Source: JAQGJA01 sp965651535 (GTDB lineage: Bacteria > Pseudomonadota > Alphaproteobacteria > Micavibrionales > SZUA-601). From it: 7,383 bases of DNA. The stretch's first letter is position 1. Every line of letters begins with the position of its first letter. The notes beneath the pieces were generated by a model. That model saw only the letters and a list, made by a program, of their open reading frames with translations, was not told where the DNA came from and did no database searches. The stretch is taken from positions 1-7,383 of the forward strand of contig CBFGSX010000069.1 of assembly GCA_965651535.1 (NCBI GenBank), in the 5' to 3' direction. The position numbers and the translations under genes are program-made. Below are positions 1 to 5,960 of the stretch, piece by piece.

Positions 1-174
1 GAACGGCCCCGTTTCCGCCACCTGACGCTGCGCCAGTTCCAGCATCGGCATGATGGCCGATTGTTGGCGACCCTCGGGGTAGAGCGCAAAAATCTCTTTG
101 ATCTTTTTGAGGTTTGTCGCCGTGAAAGCAAATTCGGACGGCTGGTATTCGTGATGCAGCGTGGCGGTTTTCAT
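1..174 (-). CDS. nuoE: NADH-quinone oxidoreductase subunit E (NuoE), N-terminal 58 residues only
   Basis: This is the start of the 24-kDa subunit of complex I. That subunit has a thioredoxin-like fold carrying one [2Fe-2S] cluster (N1a) and works with NuoF in the peripheral NADH-oxidising arm. The gene runs off the left edge, so the cluster cysteines are not visible. Reading back from the ATG at 172-174 gives 58 residues. The stretch around residues 22-52 has the pattern LKKIKEIFALYPEGRQQSAIMP followed by LELAQRQ, which is the helical N-terminal signature of NuoE (a 'YP.GR..SA..P.L.LAQ' pattern). The ribosome-binding site is weak (GAG six bases before ATG), and a strong hairpin (184-208) lies directly upstream. 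It follows nuoD in the usual order but is separated from it by an extra gene. The identification rests on family pattern and operon position. Confidence 0.88.
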   Translation of the reverse strand, partial: MKTATLHHEYQPSEFAFTATNLKKIKEIFALYPEGRQQSAIMPMLELAQRQVAETGPF

Positions 175-183
175 GATTGACTC

Positions 184-208
184 GAATGACGCAAAAGATG
201 CGTCATTC
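184..208. promoter_or_regulatory. Perfect 9-bp hairpin just upstream of nuoE
   Basis: GAATGACGC at 184-192 is the exact reverse complement of GCGTCATTC at 200-208, with a 7-base loop. In the nuoE transcript (minus strand) the stem ends nine bases before the nuoE ATG and abuts its weak Shine-Dalgarno GAG. No T-run follows on the minus strand, so it does not look like an intrinsic terminator for the nuo transcript. On the plus strand a run of six T occurs about nine bases after the stem, but no plus-strand gene needs terminating here. The position suggests an mRNA structure that tunes nuoE translation, stabilises a processed 5' end, or binds a dimeric regulator. The role is inference; the symmetry is seen directly. 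Confidence 0.6.
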
Positions 209-245
209 TAGGCCGTTTTTTGCCTCAGGTGAAGGACCGAGTTAC

Positions 246-545
246 TCAGTAGCCCAGTGTCCAAGCATGGTATGGGCCCTTGATAAAGCGATTGGCCAGA
301 ACGATCTCAACGGCACAGACCTGCGCCGCCTCGATAATATCTTTTTCATCGTTCTCTTCGGCCACCAACATAACATTGTCGGGCTTGTGTTGTTTCACAA
401 GATCATGGAAGTCGGAAATATCGCTGCCGCACTCAAGGAAATGACGGCTGACGGCCACGTCAATCTTTTCCAGATCGGTCTTGGTAACCCCCTGTTTTTC
501 AATATGTTCTATCGATTTTGGTGTAAAGAAAACAGCGTATTCCAT
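246..545 (-). CDS. Hypothetical protein, 99 aa, inserted between nuoD and nuoE
   Basis: I do not recognise this family. From the ATG at 543-545 the protein is 99 residues, soluble in appearance, with no signal peptide or membrane segment. It is moderately acidic and has two scattered cysteines (in HFLECGSD and QVCAVE). The alternation of hydrophobic strands (DNVMLVAEEN, CAVEIVLANR) with charged helices suggests a small alpha/beta domain. An in-frame TTG at 633-635 would add 30 residues, but they look unlike coding sequence and lie in an AT-rich spacer, so the ATG is preferred; a loose GGGATACGGA precedes it. GC is about 46% by hand count, against about 56% in nuoD. It is separated from nuoD by 108 nt and from nuoE by 71 nt, wider than elsewhere in the operon, and may have its own promoter. 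Same-strand position inside nuo suggests co-transcription; a complex I role is speculative. Extra reading frames inside nuo/nqo clusters are known from Paracoccus and Rhodobacter. Confidence 0.6.
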   Translation of the reverse strand: MEYAVFFTPKSIEHIEKQGVTKTDLEKIDVAVSRHFLECGSDISDFHDLVKQHKPDNVMLVAEENDEKDIIEAAQVCAVEIVLANRFIKGPYHAWTLGY

Positions 546-583
546 CGATCCGTATCCCAAGGCTAAAATTAAAAGGTTCGGAC

Positions 584-613
584 ACTCTATCGGAGGATAA
601 GAGGGGTTTTCAA
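584..613 (-). promoter_or_regulatory. Candidate internal sigma70-type promoter before the 99-aa gene
   Basis: On the minus strand, TTGAAA (608-613, one mismatch from TTGACA) is followed after 18 bases by TAGAGT (584-589, four of six matches to TATAAT). Transcription would start near 577, leaving a leader of about 30 nt before the ATG at 545. The site lies in an AT-rich 108-nt spacer between nuoD and the 99-aa gene, an unusual gap for this otherwise tightly packed operon. AT-rich sequence yields such matches by chance, so this is only a candidate. Confidence 0.3.
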
Positions 614-653
614 GAACTTTTATACGGATTATCAAAATTTTTGAGTAATAAAA

Positions 654-1850
654 TTATCTATCAATCTCGCCGAACACAATATCCAAGGACCCGATAATCG
701 CCACGGTATCGGCCAGCATATGGCCGCGGGACATGAAATCCAGCGCCTGTAGGTGTGCATAGCCTGGCGCGCGGATCTTGCACTTATACGGCTTGTTCGT
801 GCCGTCCGAAACCAGATACACGCCGAACTCGCCTTTGGGCGCCTCGACGACGGTATAGGTTTCACCCGCCGGAACGTGATAGCCTTCGGTGTAAAGTTTG
901 AAATGATGGATCAACGCTTCCATGCTGCGTTTCATTTCGGCGCGCGGCGGCGGCGCGATCTTGTAGTCGTCCACCTTCACCCGGCCCGGTTTCATTTGTT
1001 CAAGGCATTGGCGGATGATCTTGTTGCTCTCGCGCATTTCCTGCATGCGGATCAAATAACGCGCATAGCAATCCCCCGTCTTGCCAACCGGAATATCGAA
1101 CTCCATGCGGTCATAGACTTCATAGGGCTGACTCTTACGCAAATCCCACGCCACGCCGGAGCCGCGCAACATCGGCCCCGAGAAACCCCACGCAATCGCG
1201 TCTTCTTTGGACACAATGCCGATATCGACCGTGCGCTGTTTGACGATACGGTTACCCGTGAGCAACCCGTCCAAATCATCCAGAAATTCGGGGAAAGTTT
1301 CCGTGTATTCCCAGATATCATCAGCCAGACCATCGGGCAGATCCTGTGATACGCCGCCGGGGCGGAAATAATTGGCGTGCAGACGCGCACCGCAGACACG
1401 CTCGTAAAATTCCATCAATTTCTCGCGCTCTTCAAAGCCCCAGAGCGAGGGCGTGATCGCGCCAATATCCAAAGCGAAAGTCGTGATATTCAATAAATGG
1501 TTCAAGATACGGCCAATCTCGGAATACATGACGCGGATATATTGCGCGCGCTCGGGCACGGTGATGCCAAGCAGTTTTTCTGTCGCCAGAGCAAAGGCGT
1601 GTTCCTGATTCATCGGCGCGACGTAATCAAGACGGTCAAAATACGGCACGGCCTGTAGATAGGTTTTGTGCTCGATCAGTTTTTCCGTGCCACGGTGCAG
1701 CAAACCGATATGCGGATCGGCGCGGTCGACGATCTCGCCATCCATCTCGAGAATAAGACGCAGCACGCCATGCGCCGCCGGGTGCTGCGGCCCGAAATTC
1801 AGCGTATAGGGCTTGATAGCGGTTTCCGTGGCGATATTTTTTTCAGTCAC
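654..1850 (-). CDS. nuoD: NADH-quinone oxidoreductase subunit D (NuoD)
   Basis: This is the 49-kDa subunit of complex I. It sits in the connecting module at the membrane interface, and with NuoB it forms the quinone-binding site close to cluster N2. From a GTG start at 1848-1850 the protein is 398 residues, normal for unfused NuoD. Visible signatures are NFGPQHPAAHG near residues 18-28, HRGTEKL near 52-58, and the RVCGARLHANYFRPGG block near 151-166; it ends in DIVFGEIDR as expected. The frame stays open to a TTG at 1878-1880 that overlaps the TGA of the upstream small gene. The GTG is preferred because GGAG lies eight bases before it and because the resulting N-terminus (MTEKN...) fits the family. 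It lies 26 nt downstream of the zinc-ribbon-like gene and two genes after nuoC. Confidence 0.96.
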   Translation of the reverse strand: MTEKNIATETAIKPYTLNFGPQHPAAHGVLRLILEMDGEIVDRADPHIGLLHRGTEKLIEHKTYLQAVPYFDRLDYVAPMNQEHAFALATEKLLGITVPERAQYIRVMYSEIGRILNHLLNITTFALDIGAITPSLWGFEEREKLMEFYERVCGARLHANYFRPGGVSQDLPDGLADDIWEYTETFPEFLDDLDGLLTGNRIVKQRTVDIGIVSKEDAIAWGFSGPMLRGSGVAWDLRKSQPYEVYDRMEFDIPVGKTGDCYARYLIRMQEMRESNKIIRQCLEQMKPGRVKVDDYKIAPPPRAEMKRSMEALIHHFKLYTEGYHVPAGETYTVVEAPKGEFGVYLVSDGTNKPYKCKIRAPGYAHLQALDFMSRGHMLADTVAIIGSLDIVFGEIDR

Positions 1851-1876
1851 GCAGATTTCTCCACTCCAGTTATTAC

Positions 1877-2086
1877 TCAACGCACTTTTTTAACTTTATT
1901 ACTGCCGCATTGTGAGCAACGCCACCCGCCCTGCTTGAATGCGCATATTAAAAACCACACAATTAACCAAAAACCCATTGTAACAAGAGAAAGAAGAAGA
2001 TGAAGAATATGGTTAACCTTCTGTCGTTCTACTTTCTGAGGCGACTGGCAGACCTTACAAAGACCACTTTTGTACTCTAAAGCCAT
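1877..2086 (-). CDS. Small CxxC-TM-CxxC membrane protein (zinc-ribbon-like, 69 aa) between nuoC and nuoD
   Basis: The protein has CxxC at residues 10-13 (CKVC), then KVERQKVNHILH, then a hydrophobic tryptophan-containing stretch at about 27-48 long enough for one membrane segment or a membrane-embedded hairpin. A second CxxC follows at 56-59 (CSQC) and then a very basic tail (NKVKKVR). Two CxxC knuckles on either side of a hydrophobic segment resemble the architecture of LITAF-type zinc-binding membrane-anchoring domains. Short bacterial proteins of this general type exist but I know of no assigned function. The start is well supported: ATG with GGAAGGAAA about seven bases upstream. It starts 18 nt after nuoC, and its TGA lies 26 nt before the nuoD GTG, so it is surely on the nuo transcript. 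GC is about 41% by hand count against about 56% in nuoD, which suggests later acquisition. A role in complex I assembly or metal handling is possible but unsupported. Confidence 0.8.
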   Translation of the reverse strand: MALEYKSGLCKVCQSPQKVERQKVNHILHLLLSLVTMGFWLIVWFLICAFKQGGWRCSQCGSNKVKKVR

Positions 2087-2104
2087 ATGACTTTTCCTTC
2101 CAAT

Positions 2105-2776
2105 TTATTTCTTCCCCTCCGGCATGAATTTCGGCTTGGCGGCTTTTTCGTCGCCGGGGAGCTGCATATCGGTCATGCCTTCCCATGGAGAAAGGAAGTC
2201 GAAATTGCGGTAATCCTGGGTCAGTTTGACGGGTTCATAAACGCAGCGTTTCTGTTGCTGGTCGTAGCGCAGCTCGACAAAGCCGGTCAGCGGGAAATCC
2301 TTGCGCAGCGGATGTCCTTCGAAACCGTAATCCGTCAGGATGCGGCGCATATCGGGATGGCCGGCAAAGAACACGCCATACATATCCCAGACCTCGCGCT
2401 CGAACCAGTTGGCCGTCGGATAAAGATCGGTGATCGTGTCGATGGGGGCTTCTTCATCGGTCGTGCATTTCACACGCACGCGGGTGTTTTTCGACAACGA
2501 CAAGAGATGATAGACAATCTCGAAACGCTCCGCCTCTTCCGGATAATCCACAGCGGTAATGTCCATCAGCTGGTTAAAGGCGCATTTCTTGTCGTCGCGC
2601 AGGAATTTGATCGTCTCGACCAGCCGATCGCGCTTGACCGTCAGAGTCAGTTCATCCAGCACGATTGTGTGTGCGGCCAATTTATCGCCGCGCTTGGCCG
2701 CAATATGCTCGGCCAACAATTCCAGTTCCGTTTTCGGTTTTTCGACGACTTCGGCTGTCTCGACTTTATCGGTCAT
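2105..2776 (-). CDS. nuoC: NADH-quinone oxidoreductase subunit C (NuoC)
   Basis: This is the 30-kDa subunit of the complex I connecting module, which has no redox centre and packs against NuoD, NuoB and NuoI. The protein is 223 residues from the ATG at 2774-2776. The family signature is intact: ERE..D..G at about 126-134, HPDMRRIL at about 140-147 and GHPLRKDFP at about 154-162, with NFDFLSPWEG near the C-terminus. The first ~20 residues are a charged extension (TDKVETAEVVEKPKTE) typical of variable N-termini in this subunit. The start overlaps the end of nuoB by 11 nt (shared ATGACCGATAA), which implies translational coupling. The open frame extends further upstream only as a shadow of nuoB. 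The next gene begins 18 nt after its TAA. Confidence 0.96.
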   Translation of the reverse strand: MTDKVETAEVVEKPKTELELLAEHIAAKRGDKLAAHTIVLDELTLTVKRDRLVETIKFLRDDKKCAFNQLMDITAVDYPEEAERFEIVYHLLSLSKNTRVRVKCTTDEEAPIDTITDLYPTANWFEREVWDMYGVFFAGHPDMRRILTDYGFEGHPLRKDFPLTGFVELRYDQQQKRCVYEPVKLTQDYRNFDFLSPWEGMTDMQLPGDEKAAKPKFMPEGKK

Positions 2777-3305
2777 AGCGCGTATCTTCCCGCTGGATTT
2801 TCTTTTGCAGTTGCAAAATGCCGTACACCAGCGCCTCGGCGGTCGGCGGGCATCCGGGCACATAAATATCGACAGGCACGATGCGATCGCATCCGCGCAC
2901 GACGGAATAGGAATAATGGTAATAGCCGCCGCCATTGGCGCATGACCCCATCGAGATCACCCAGCGCGGTTCGGGCATTTGATCGTATACTTTGCGCAAA
3001 GCGGGCGCCATTTTATTGGTCAATGTCCCGGCGACGATCATCACATCGGATTGGCGGGGCGACGGGCGCGGCACGACACCGAAACGGTCCAGATCATAGC
3101 GCGACATATAGGCGTGGATCATCTCCACAGCACAACAGGCCAGACCGAAGGTCATCGGCCACATCGAGCCCGTGCGCGCCCAGTCCAGAAGCGCGTCGAT
3201 GGAAGTCAAGACAAAGCCTTTTTCGGTCAGCTCGTTATTGACCTTGCCGATAATGGCGTTCTGGACATTGGTGTCCGCAATGGGGGTTCCGATGTTTACT
3301 CCCAT
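2766..3305 (-). CDS. nuoB: NADH-quinone oxidoreductase subunit B (NuoB)
   Basis: This is the 20-kDa subunit that holds the terminal [4Fe-4S] cluster N2, which passes electrons to quinone. The protein is 179 residues from the ATG at 3303-3305, which has AGGAG seven bases upstream; a GTG at 3326 in frame is disfavoured because this Shine-Dalgarno would then be coding. The N2 ligands are all visible: tandem C57-C58 in FGLACCAVE, C122 in SMGSCANGGG and C152 in YVPGCPPTAEAL, with the spacing expected of the family. The quinone-site motif PRPSPRQSD is at about 79-87. The gene overlaps nuoA by 10 nt and nuoC by 11 nt, so nuoA-B-C form a translationally coupled block. Confidence 0.97.
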   Translation of the reverse strand: MGVNIGTPIADTNVQNAIIGKVNNELTEKGFVLTSIDALLDWARTGSMWPMTFGLACCAVEMIHAYMSRYDLDRFGVVPRPSPRQSDVMIVAGTLTNKMAPALRKVYDQMPEPRWVISMGSCANGGGYYHYSYSVVRGCDRIVPVDIYVPGCPPTAEALVYGILQLQKKIQREDTRYDR

Positions 3306-3670
3306 TCCAGCGCTCCTTTTTTCCACTCATAGATAAAGCCGATGGTCAGCACACCGAGGAAAACCACCATCGACCAGAAACCGAACAGGCCGATTTTACC
3401 CAAAGACACGGCCCACGGGAAAATAAACGCTACTTCCAAATCGAAAATCACAAACAGGATGGCCACCAGATAAAACCGCACGTCGAATTTGTCGCGGGCA
3501 TCGTCGAAAGCGTCAAACCCGCATTCATAGGCGTCGAGTTTCTCTTTATAGGGACGCTGTTTGCCTGCCAGAAACGACGCCAGCAGCATGACCACCGACA
3601 GACCCGCGGCCAGGCCCAGAAACACCACCACGGGCAGATAGTTTTGTAAAAAATCGGCGGATGCGAACAT
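3296..3670 (-). CDS. nuoA: NADH-quinone oxidoreductase subunit A (NuoA)
   Basis: This is a small membrane subunit of complex I at the junction of the peripheral and membrane arms, next to the quinone channel. From the ATG at 3668-3670 (GGAG seven bases upstream) it is 124 residues, the usual length. Three membrane helices are visible at about 10-34, 66-86 and 94-114. The conserved loop between helices 1 and 2 carries YECGFDAF (48-55) and DARDKFDVRFY (57-67), and FDLEVAFIFPW (76-86) is the helix 2 signature. A GTG further upstream in frame would add 13 unlikely residues. This is the first visible nuo gene, and its leader is divergent from acs across 153 nt. I could not pick a convincing nuo promoter in that gap. 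Confidence 0.97.
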   Translation of the reverse strand: MFASADFLQNYLPVVVFLGLAAGLSVVMLLASFLAGKQRPYKEKLDAYECGFDAFDDARDKFDVRFYLVAILFVIFDLEVAFIFPWAVSLGKIGLFGFWSMVVFLGVLTIGFIYEWKKGALEWE

Positions 3671-3746
3671 CGACGAACTCCGAATGGATAATCTCGCTTT
3701 TCTTAACACATTTGGCCGCCGCCCAACAGGGGGTAAATTAACACCT

Positions 3747-3761
3747 TGCCATCTTATGGCA
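3747..3761. repeat. Short perfect inverted repeat in the nuoA-acs divergent region
   Basis: TGCCAT (3747-3752) and ATGGCA (3756-3761) form a perfect 6-bp dyad around a 3-base centre. It lies 10 bp upstream of the candidate acs -35 element and 77 bp upstream of the nuoA start. The geometry would suit an operator shared by the two divergent units. A dyad of this size can occur by chance, and I do not recognise it as a known regulator site. Confidence 0.3.
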
Positions 3762-3770
3762 TTATGGGTT

Positions 3771-3797
3771 TTGCGAGGATGAAAACAGACTTATACT
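3771..3797 (+). promoter_or_regulatory. Candidate acs promoter
   Basis: TATACT at 3792-3797 is one mismatch from the TATAAT consensus. TTGCGA at 3771-3776 matches four of six bases of TTGACA, with a short 15-bp spacer. Transcription would begin near 3804, giving a leader of about 20 nt that contains the GGGAG ribosome-binding site of acs. The good -10 with a poor, badly spaced -35 would fit an activator-dependent promoter, as is usual for acs genes; no activator site is recognised. Confidence 0.4.
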
Positions 3798-3823
3798 CGA
3801 GTCATCATACGATGGGAGACTCC

Positions 3824-5749
3824 ATGACGACGATCAAAACCCCCACCCGCGTGGCTGAGAAAGCGTCTCTTTCCTTCGCGGAATTTCAAAAAAAACAAAA
3901 ACAAGCGCTTGAAAACCCCGAAAGCTTCTGGGGCGATCTGGCGAAACAGGAACTGGACTGGATCAAGCCTTTCTCGGTCGTGCAGCGCGGCGATTTCAGC
4001 GAACCCGTGAATATCGAATGGTTCCCGGACGGCGTGCTGAATGTCAGCGCCAACTGCCTCGACCGTCATTTGGAAAAAAATGGCGATAAAACCGCCATTC
4101 TTTGGGTGGGCGACAAACCGGACGAAGAAAAGCGCGTCACCTATAAACAGCTTCACGCCGAAACCTGCCGCTGGGCCAATTTGCTTAAGCATTACGGCGT
4201 CCACAAAGGCGACCGCGTCGTCATTTATTTGCCTATGATCGTCGAAGCCACCGCCGCCATGCTGGCCTGCGCGCGCATCGGCGCGGTGCATTCCGTCGTG
4301 TTCGGCGGGTTTTCGGCCCAAGCTCTGCGCGACCGCGTGCGGGATTGCAGCGCGAGCCTAATCATTACCGCCGATGAAGGGCTGCGCGGCGGCAAGACCG
4401 TGCCGCTCAAGGCCAATGTCGACGAAGCGCTGAAAGACGATCATATCGCGCATGTGCTGGTCGTACGGCGCACGGGCGCAAAAGTTGCCATGCAGCAAGG
4501 CCGCGACATTTACGTCGAGGATATCCTGCCGCAAATGCCTGATCATTGCGCGCCCGAGCCGCTGAACGCCGAGGATCCGCTTTTTATTCTTTATACTTCC
4601 GGCTCGACCGGAAAACCCAAAGGCCTTGTCCACACGCAGGCCGGTTATCTTCTTTGGGCCAGCGTCACTTTCAAAACGCTGTTCGACTACAAGCCCGACG
4701 ATATTTATTTCTGCACGGCGGATGTCGGCTGGATCACTGGCCACAGCTATATCGTCTATGGCCCGCTGGCCAATGCCGCGACTTCGCTCATGTTCGAGGG
4801 CGTGCCGACCTATCCCGAAGCCGACCGCTATTGGCAGATCGTCGATCAGTATAAAGTGACGATTTTTTACACCGCACCGACGGCGTTGCGCGCGCTGATG
4901 CGTCTGGGCGAAAAATGGCTGGAAACGACCAAGCGCGACAGCTTGCGCATCCTCGGCTCGGTCGGCGAGCCGATCAATCCCGAGGCATGGATGTGGTATT
5001 TTGACAAGATCGGAAAAAAGCAATGCGCCATCGTCGATACATGGTGGCAAACGGAAACGGGCGGCCATGTTCTCGCCCCGCCGCCCTCCATGCCGGAAAT
5101 GAAGCCGGGCATGGCCATGACGGCTTTCTGGGGAATCAATCCTGTTTTGATCGACACGCATAACAACACCATAGACGGCCCGGGAACGGGCGCGCTGTTC
5201 ATCGCCAAACCATGGCCCGGCATGGCGCGCAGCATCTTTAATAACCACCCGCGCTTCATCGAGACGTATTTCGCGCAAGTGCCGGGGCTGTATTGCACCG
5301 GCGACGGCGCCGCGCGCGATGCGGACGGCGATATTTTGATCACGGGGCGCGTGGACGACGTGATCAATGTCTCGGGCCACCGTTTCGGCACCGCCGAAAT
5401 TGAAAACGCCCTCGTCGCCCATCCCGCCGTGGCCGAGGCCGCAATCGTCGGCCGCAACCACGAGATCAAGGGCACGGGGATTTACGCCTATGTCACGACA
5501 AAAGAAGGCGTCGCCGTCTCGGACGAATTGAAAAAAGAATTGAACGCCCATGTCCGCAAGGAAATCGGCGCCATCGCCAGCCTCGACTGGCTGCAATGGG
5601 CGCCGGGATTGCCGAAAACACGCTCGGGCAAGATCATGCGCCGCATCCTGCGCAAGATCGCCGCCAACCAGATGGACGATCTGGGCGATACGTCAACGCT
5701 GGCCGATCCGGCCGTCGTGGAGGATCTGGTTAAAAACCGCGTGGCTTAG
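3824..5749 (+). CDS. acs: Acetyl-CoA synthetase (acetate--CoA ligase, AMP-forming)
   Basis: This cytoplasmic enzyme activates acetate with ATP to acetyl-AMP and then forms acetyl-CoA, so that the cell can use or scavenge acetate. The protein is 641 residues from the ATG at 3824, which has GGGAG five bases upstream; an in-frame ATG at 3812 has no such site. The N-terminal cap motif (NIEWFPDGVLNVSANCLDRH) is followed by the P-loop-like YTSGSTGKPKG at 257-267, GEPINPEAW, and DTWWQTETGG with W407-W408. YCTGDGAARD contains D494, GRVDDVINVSGHR begins at 508 with hinge-region R509, and PKTRSGKIMRR holds the catalytic lysine K603. These sit at a constant offset of six from the Salmonella Acs residues W414, D500, R515 and K609. 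The tryptophan indicates acetate rather than a longer acid. The intact PK.RSGK site implies control by reversible lysine acetylation, as known in this family. It is divergent from nuoA and monocistronic here. Confidence 0.97.
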   Translation: MTTIKTPTRVAEKASLSFAEFQKKQKQALENPESFWGDLAKQELDWIKPFSVVQRGDFSEPVNIEWFPDGVLNVSANCLDRHLEKNGDKTAILWVGDKPDEEKRVTYKQLHAETCRWANLLKHYGVHKGDRVVIYLPMIVEATAAMLACARIGAVHSVVFGGFSAQALRDRVRDCSASLIITADEGLRGGKTVPLKANVDEALKDDHIAHVLVVRRTGAKVAMQQGRDIYVEDILPQMPDHCAPEPLNAEDPLFILYTSGSTGKPKGLVHTQAGYLLWASVTFKTLFDYKPDDIYFCTADVGWITGHSYIVYGPLANAATSLMFEGVPTYPEADRYWQIVDQYKVTIFYTAPTALRALMRLGEKWLETTKRDSLRILGSVGEPINPEAWMWYFDKIGKKQCAIVDTWWQTETGGHVLAPPPSMPEMKPGMAMTAFWGINPVLIDTHNNTIDGPGTGALFIAKPWPGMARSIFNNHPRFIETYFAQVPGLYCTGDGAARDADGDILITGRVDDVINVSGHRFGTAEIENALVAHPAVAEAAIVGRNHEIKGTGIYAYVTTKEGVAVSDELKKELNAHVRKEIGAIASLDWLQWAPGLPKTRSGKIMRRILRKIAANQMDDLGDTSTLADPAVVEDLVKNRVA

Positions 5750-5761
5750 GGAAGAAACTTG

Positions 5762-5787
5762 TCTCCCGAAGCCTTGGCGTAGGGAGA
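5762..5787. terminator. Weak hairpin between the convergent acs and tRNA-Asp ends
   Basis: TCTCCC (5762-5767) pairs with GGGAGA (5782-5787) around a 14-base interior that itself contains GCC-TT-GGC. It sits 12 nt past the acs stop and immediately after the 3' end of the minus-strand tRNA-Asp. Read on the minus strand it is followed by a loosely T-rich stretch (AAGTTTCTTCCC); on the plus strand the next bases are the tRNA gene, with no T-run. It may act as a shared terminator for two converging transcripts, but the stem is short. Confidence 0.3.
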
Positions 5788-5864
5788 TGGCGCGAGTGAC
5801 GGGACTTGAACCCGCGGCCTTCCGCGTGACAGGCGGACGCTCTAACCAACTGAGCTACACCCGC
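5788..5864 (-). tRNA. tRNA-Asp (anticodon GTC)
   Basis: The minus strand folds into a complete cloverleaf. The acceptor GCGGGTG pairs with CACTCGC (one G-T wobble), the D stem is GCTC/GAGC, the anticodon stem is TCCGC/GCGGA, and the T stem flanks the TTCAAGT loop. The anticodon loop is CTGTCAC, so the anticodon GTC (complement of 5828-5830) reads aspartate codons. Base 73 is G, the expected discriminator for tRNA-Asp. The CCA end is encoded (5788-5790). The gene lies 96 nt downstream of tRNA-Val on the same strand and has its own good promoter. Confidence 0.97.
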
Positions 5865-5886
5865 GCAAGGGTGTCTTGAGGCCCGC

Positions 5887-5915
5887 ACCATAAGGATTCG
5901 GGGCGAGCCTGTCAA
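5887..5915 (-). promoter_or_regulatory. Promoter of tRNA-Asp
   Basis: On the minus strand a perfect TTGACA (5910-5915) is followed by a 17-bp spacer and TATGGT (5887-5892, four of six matches to TATAAT). The predicted start near 5880 leaves about 15 nt before the mature tRNA 5' end at 5864, a normal short leader for RNase P processing. This is the best sigma70-type promoter in the window, and it suggests that tRNA-Asp is not dependent on read-through from tRNA-Val. Confidence 0.65.
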
Positions 5916-5936
5916 TTTCTTTGGGTGGCCTGCCAA

Positions 5937-5960
5937 CCCGAAGCCCGTAAGGGCGAAGGG
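5937..5960. other. Symmetric stem-loop directly abutting the 3' end of tRNA-Val
   Basis: The plus strand reads CCC-GAA-GCCC-GTAA-GGGC-GAA-GGG. CCC and GCCC pair with GGG and GGGC around a four-base loop, leaving a symmetric GAA/GAA internal loop (TTC/TTC on the minus strand). It begins immediately after the encoded CCA of tRNA-Val, so it would form the 3' trailer of that precursor. No T-run follows on the minus strand (TTGGCAGG). It may be a processing signal or a terminator remnant. Confidence 0.4.

Noticed and set aside
177..566. 129-codon plus-strand frame opposite the 99-aa gene
   Set aside because: It would cross the nuoE-proximal hairpin and run against the operon. The minus-strand frame has more protein-like composition and agrees with the operon direction, though neither has a known family.
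753..1349. 198-codon plus-strand frame opposite nuoD
   Set aside because: It is antisense to conserved NuoD, with no domain signature or ribosome-binding site supporting it.
1851..1880. TTG start for NuoD overlapping the upstream TGA (TTGA)
   Set aside because: It would be an attractive coupled start, but the GGAG before the GTG at 1848-1850 and the family N-terminus favour the GTG. The 10 extra residues contain the Shine-Dalgarno.
2087..3241. 384-codon plus-strand frame across nuoC and nuoB
   Set aside because: It is antisense to two clearly conserved complex I genes; its arginine- and serine-rich C-terminus is typical of a shadow frame.
3671..3800. nuoA promoter on the minus strand (for example CATAAT near 3762-3767)
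   Set aside because: A -10-like hexamer exists, but I found no acceptable -35 at 16-18 bp, so I do not call a site.
4358..5596. 412-codon open frame on the minus strand opposite acs
   Set aside because: It lies wholly antisense to a well-conserved acs gene, and its product has no recognisable family; GC-rich codon bias leaves the complementary frame open.
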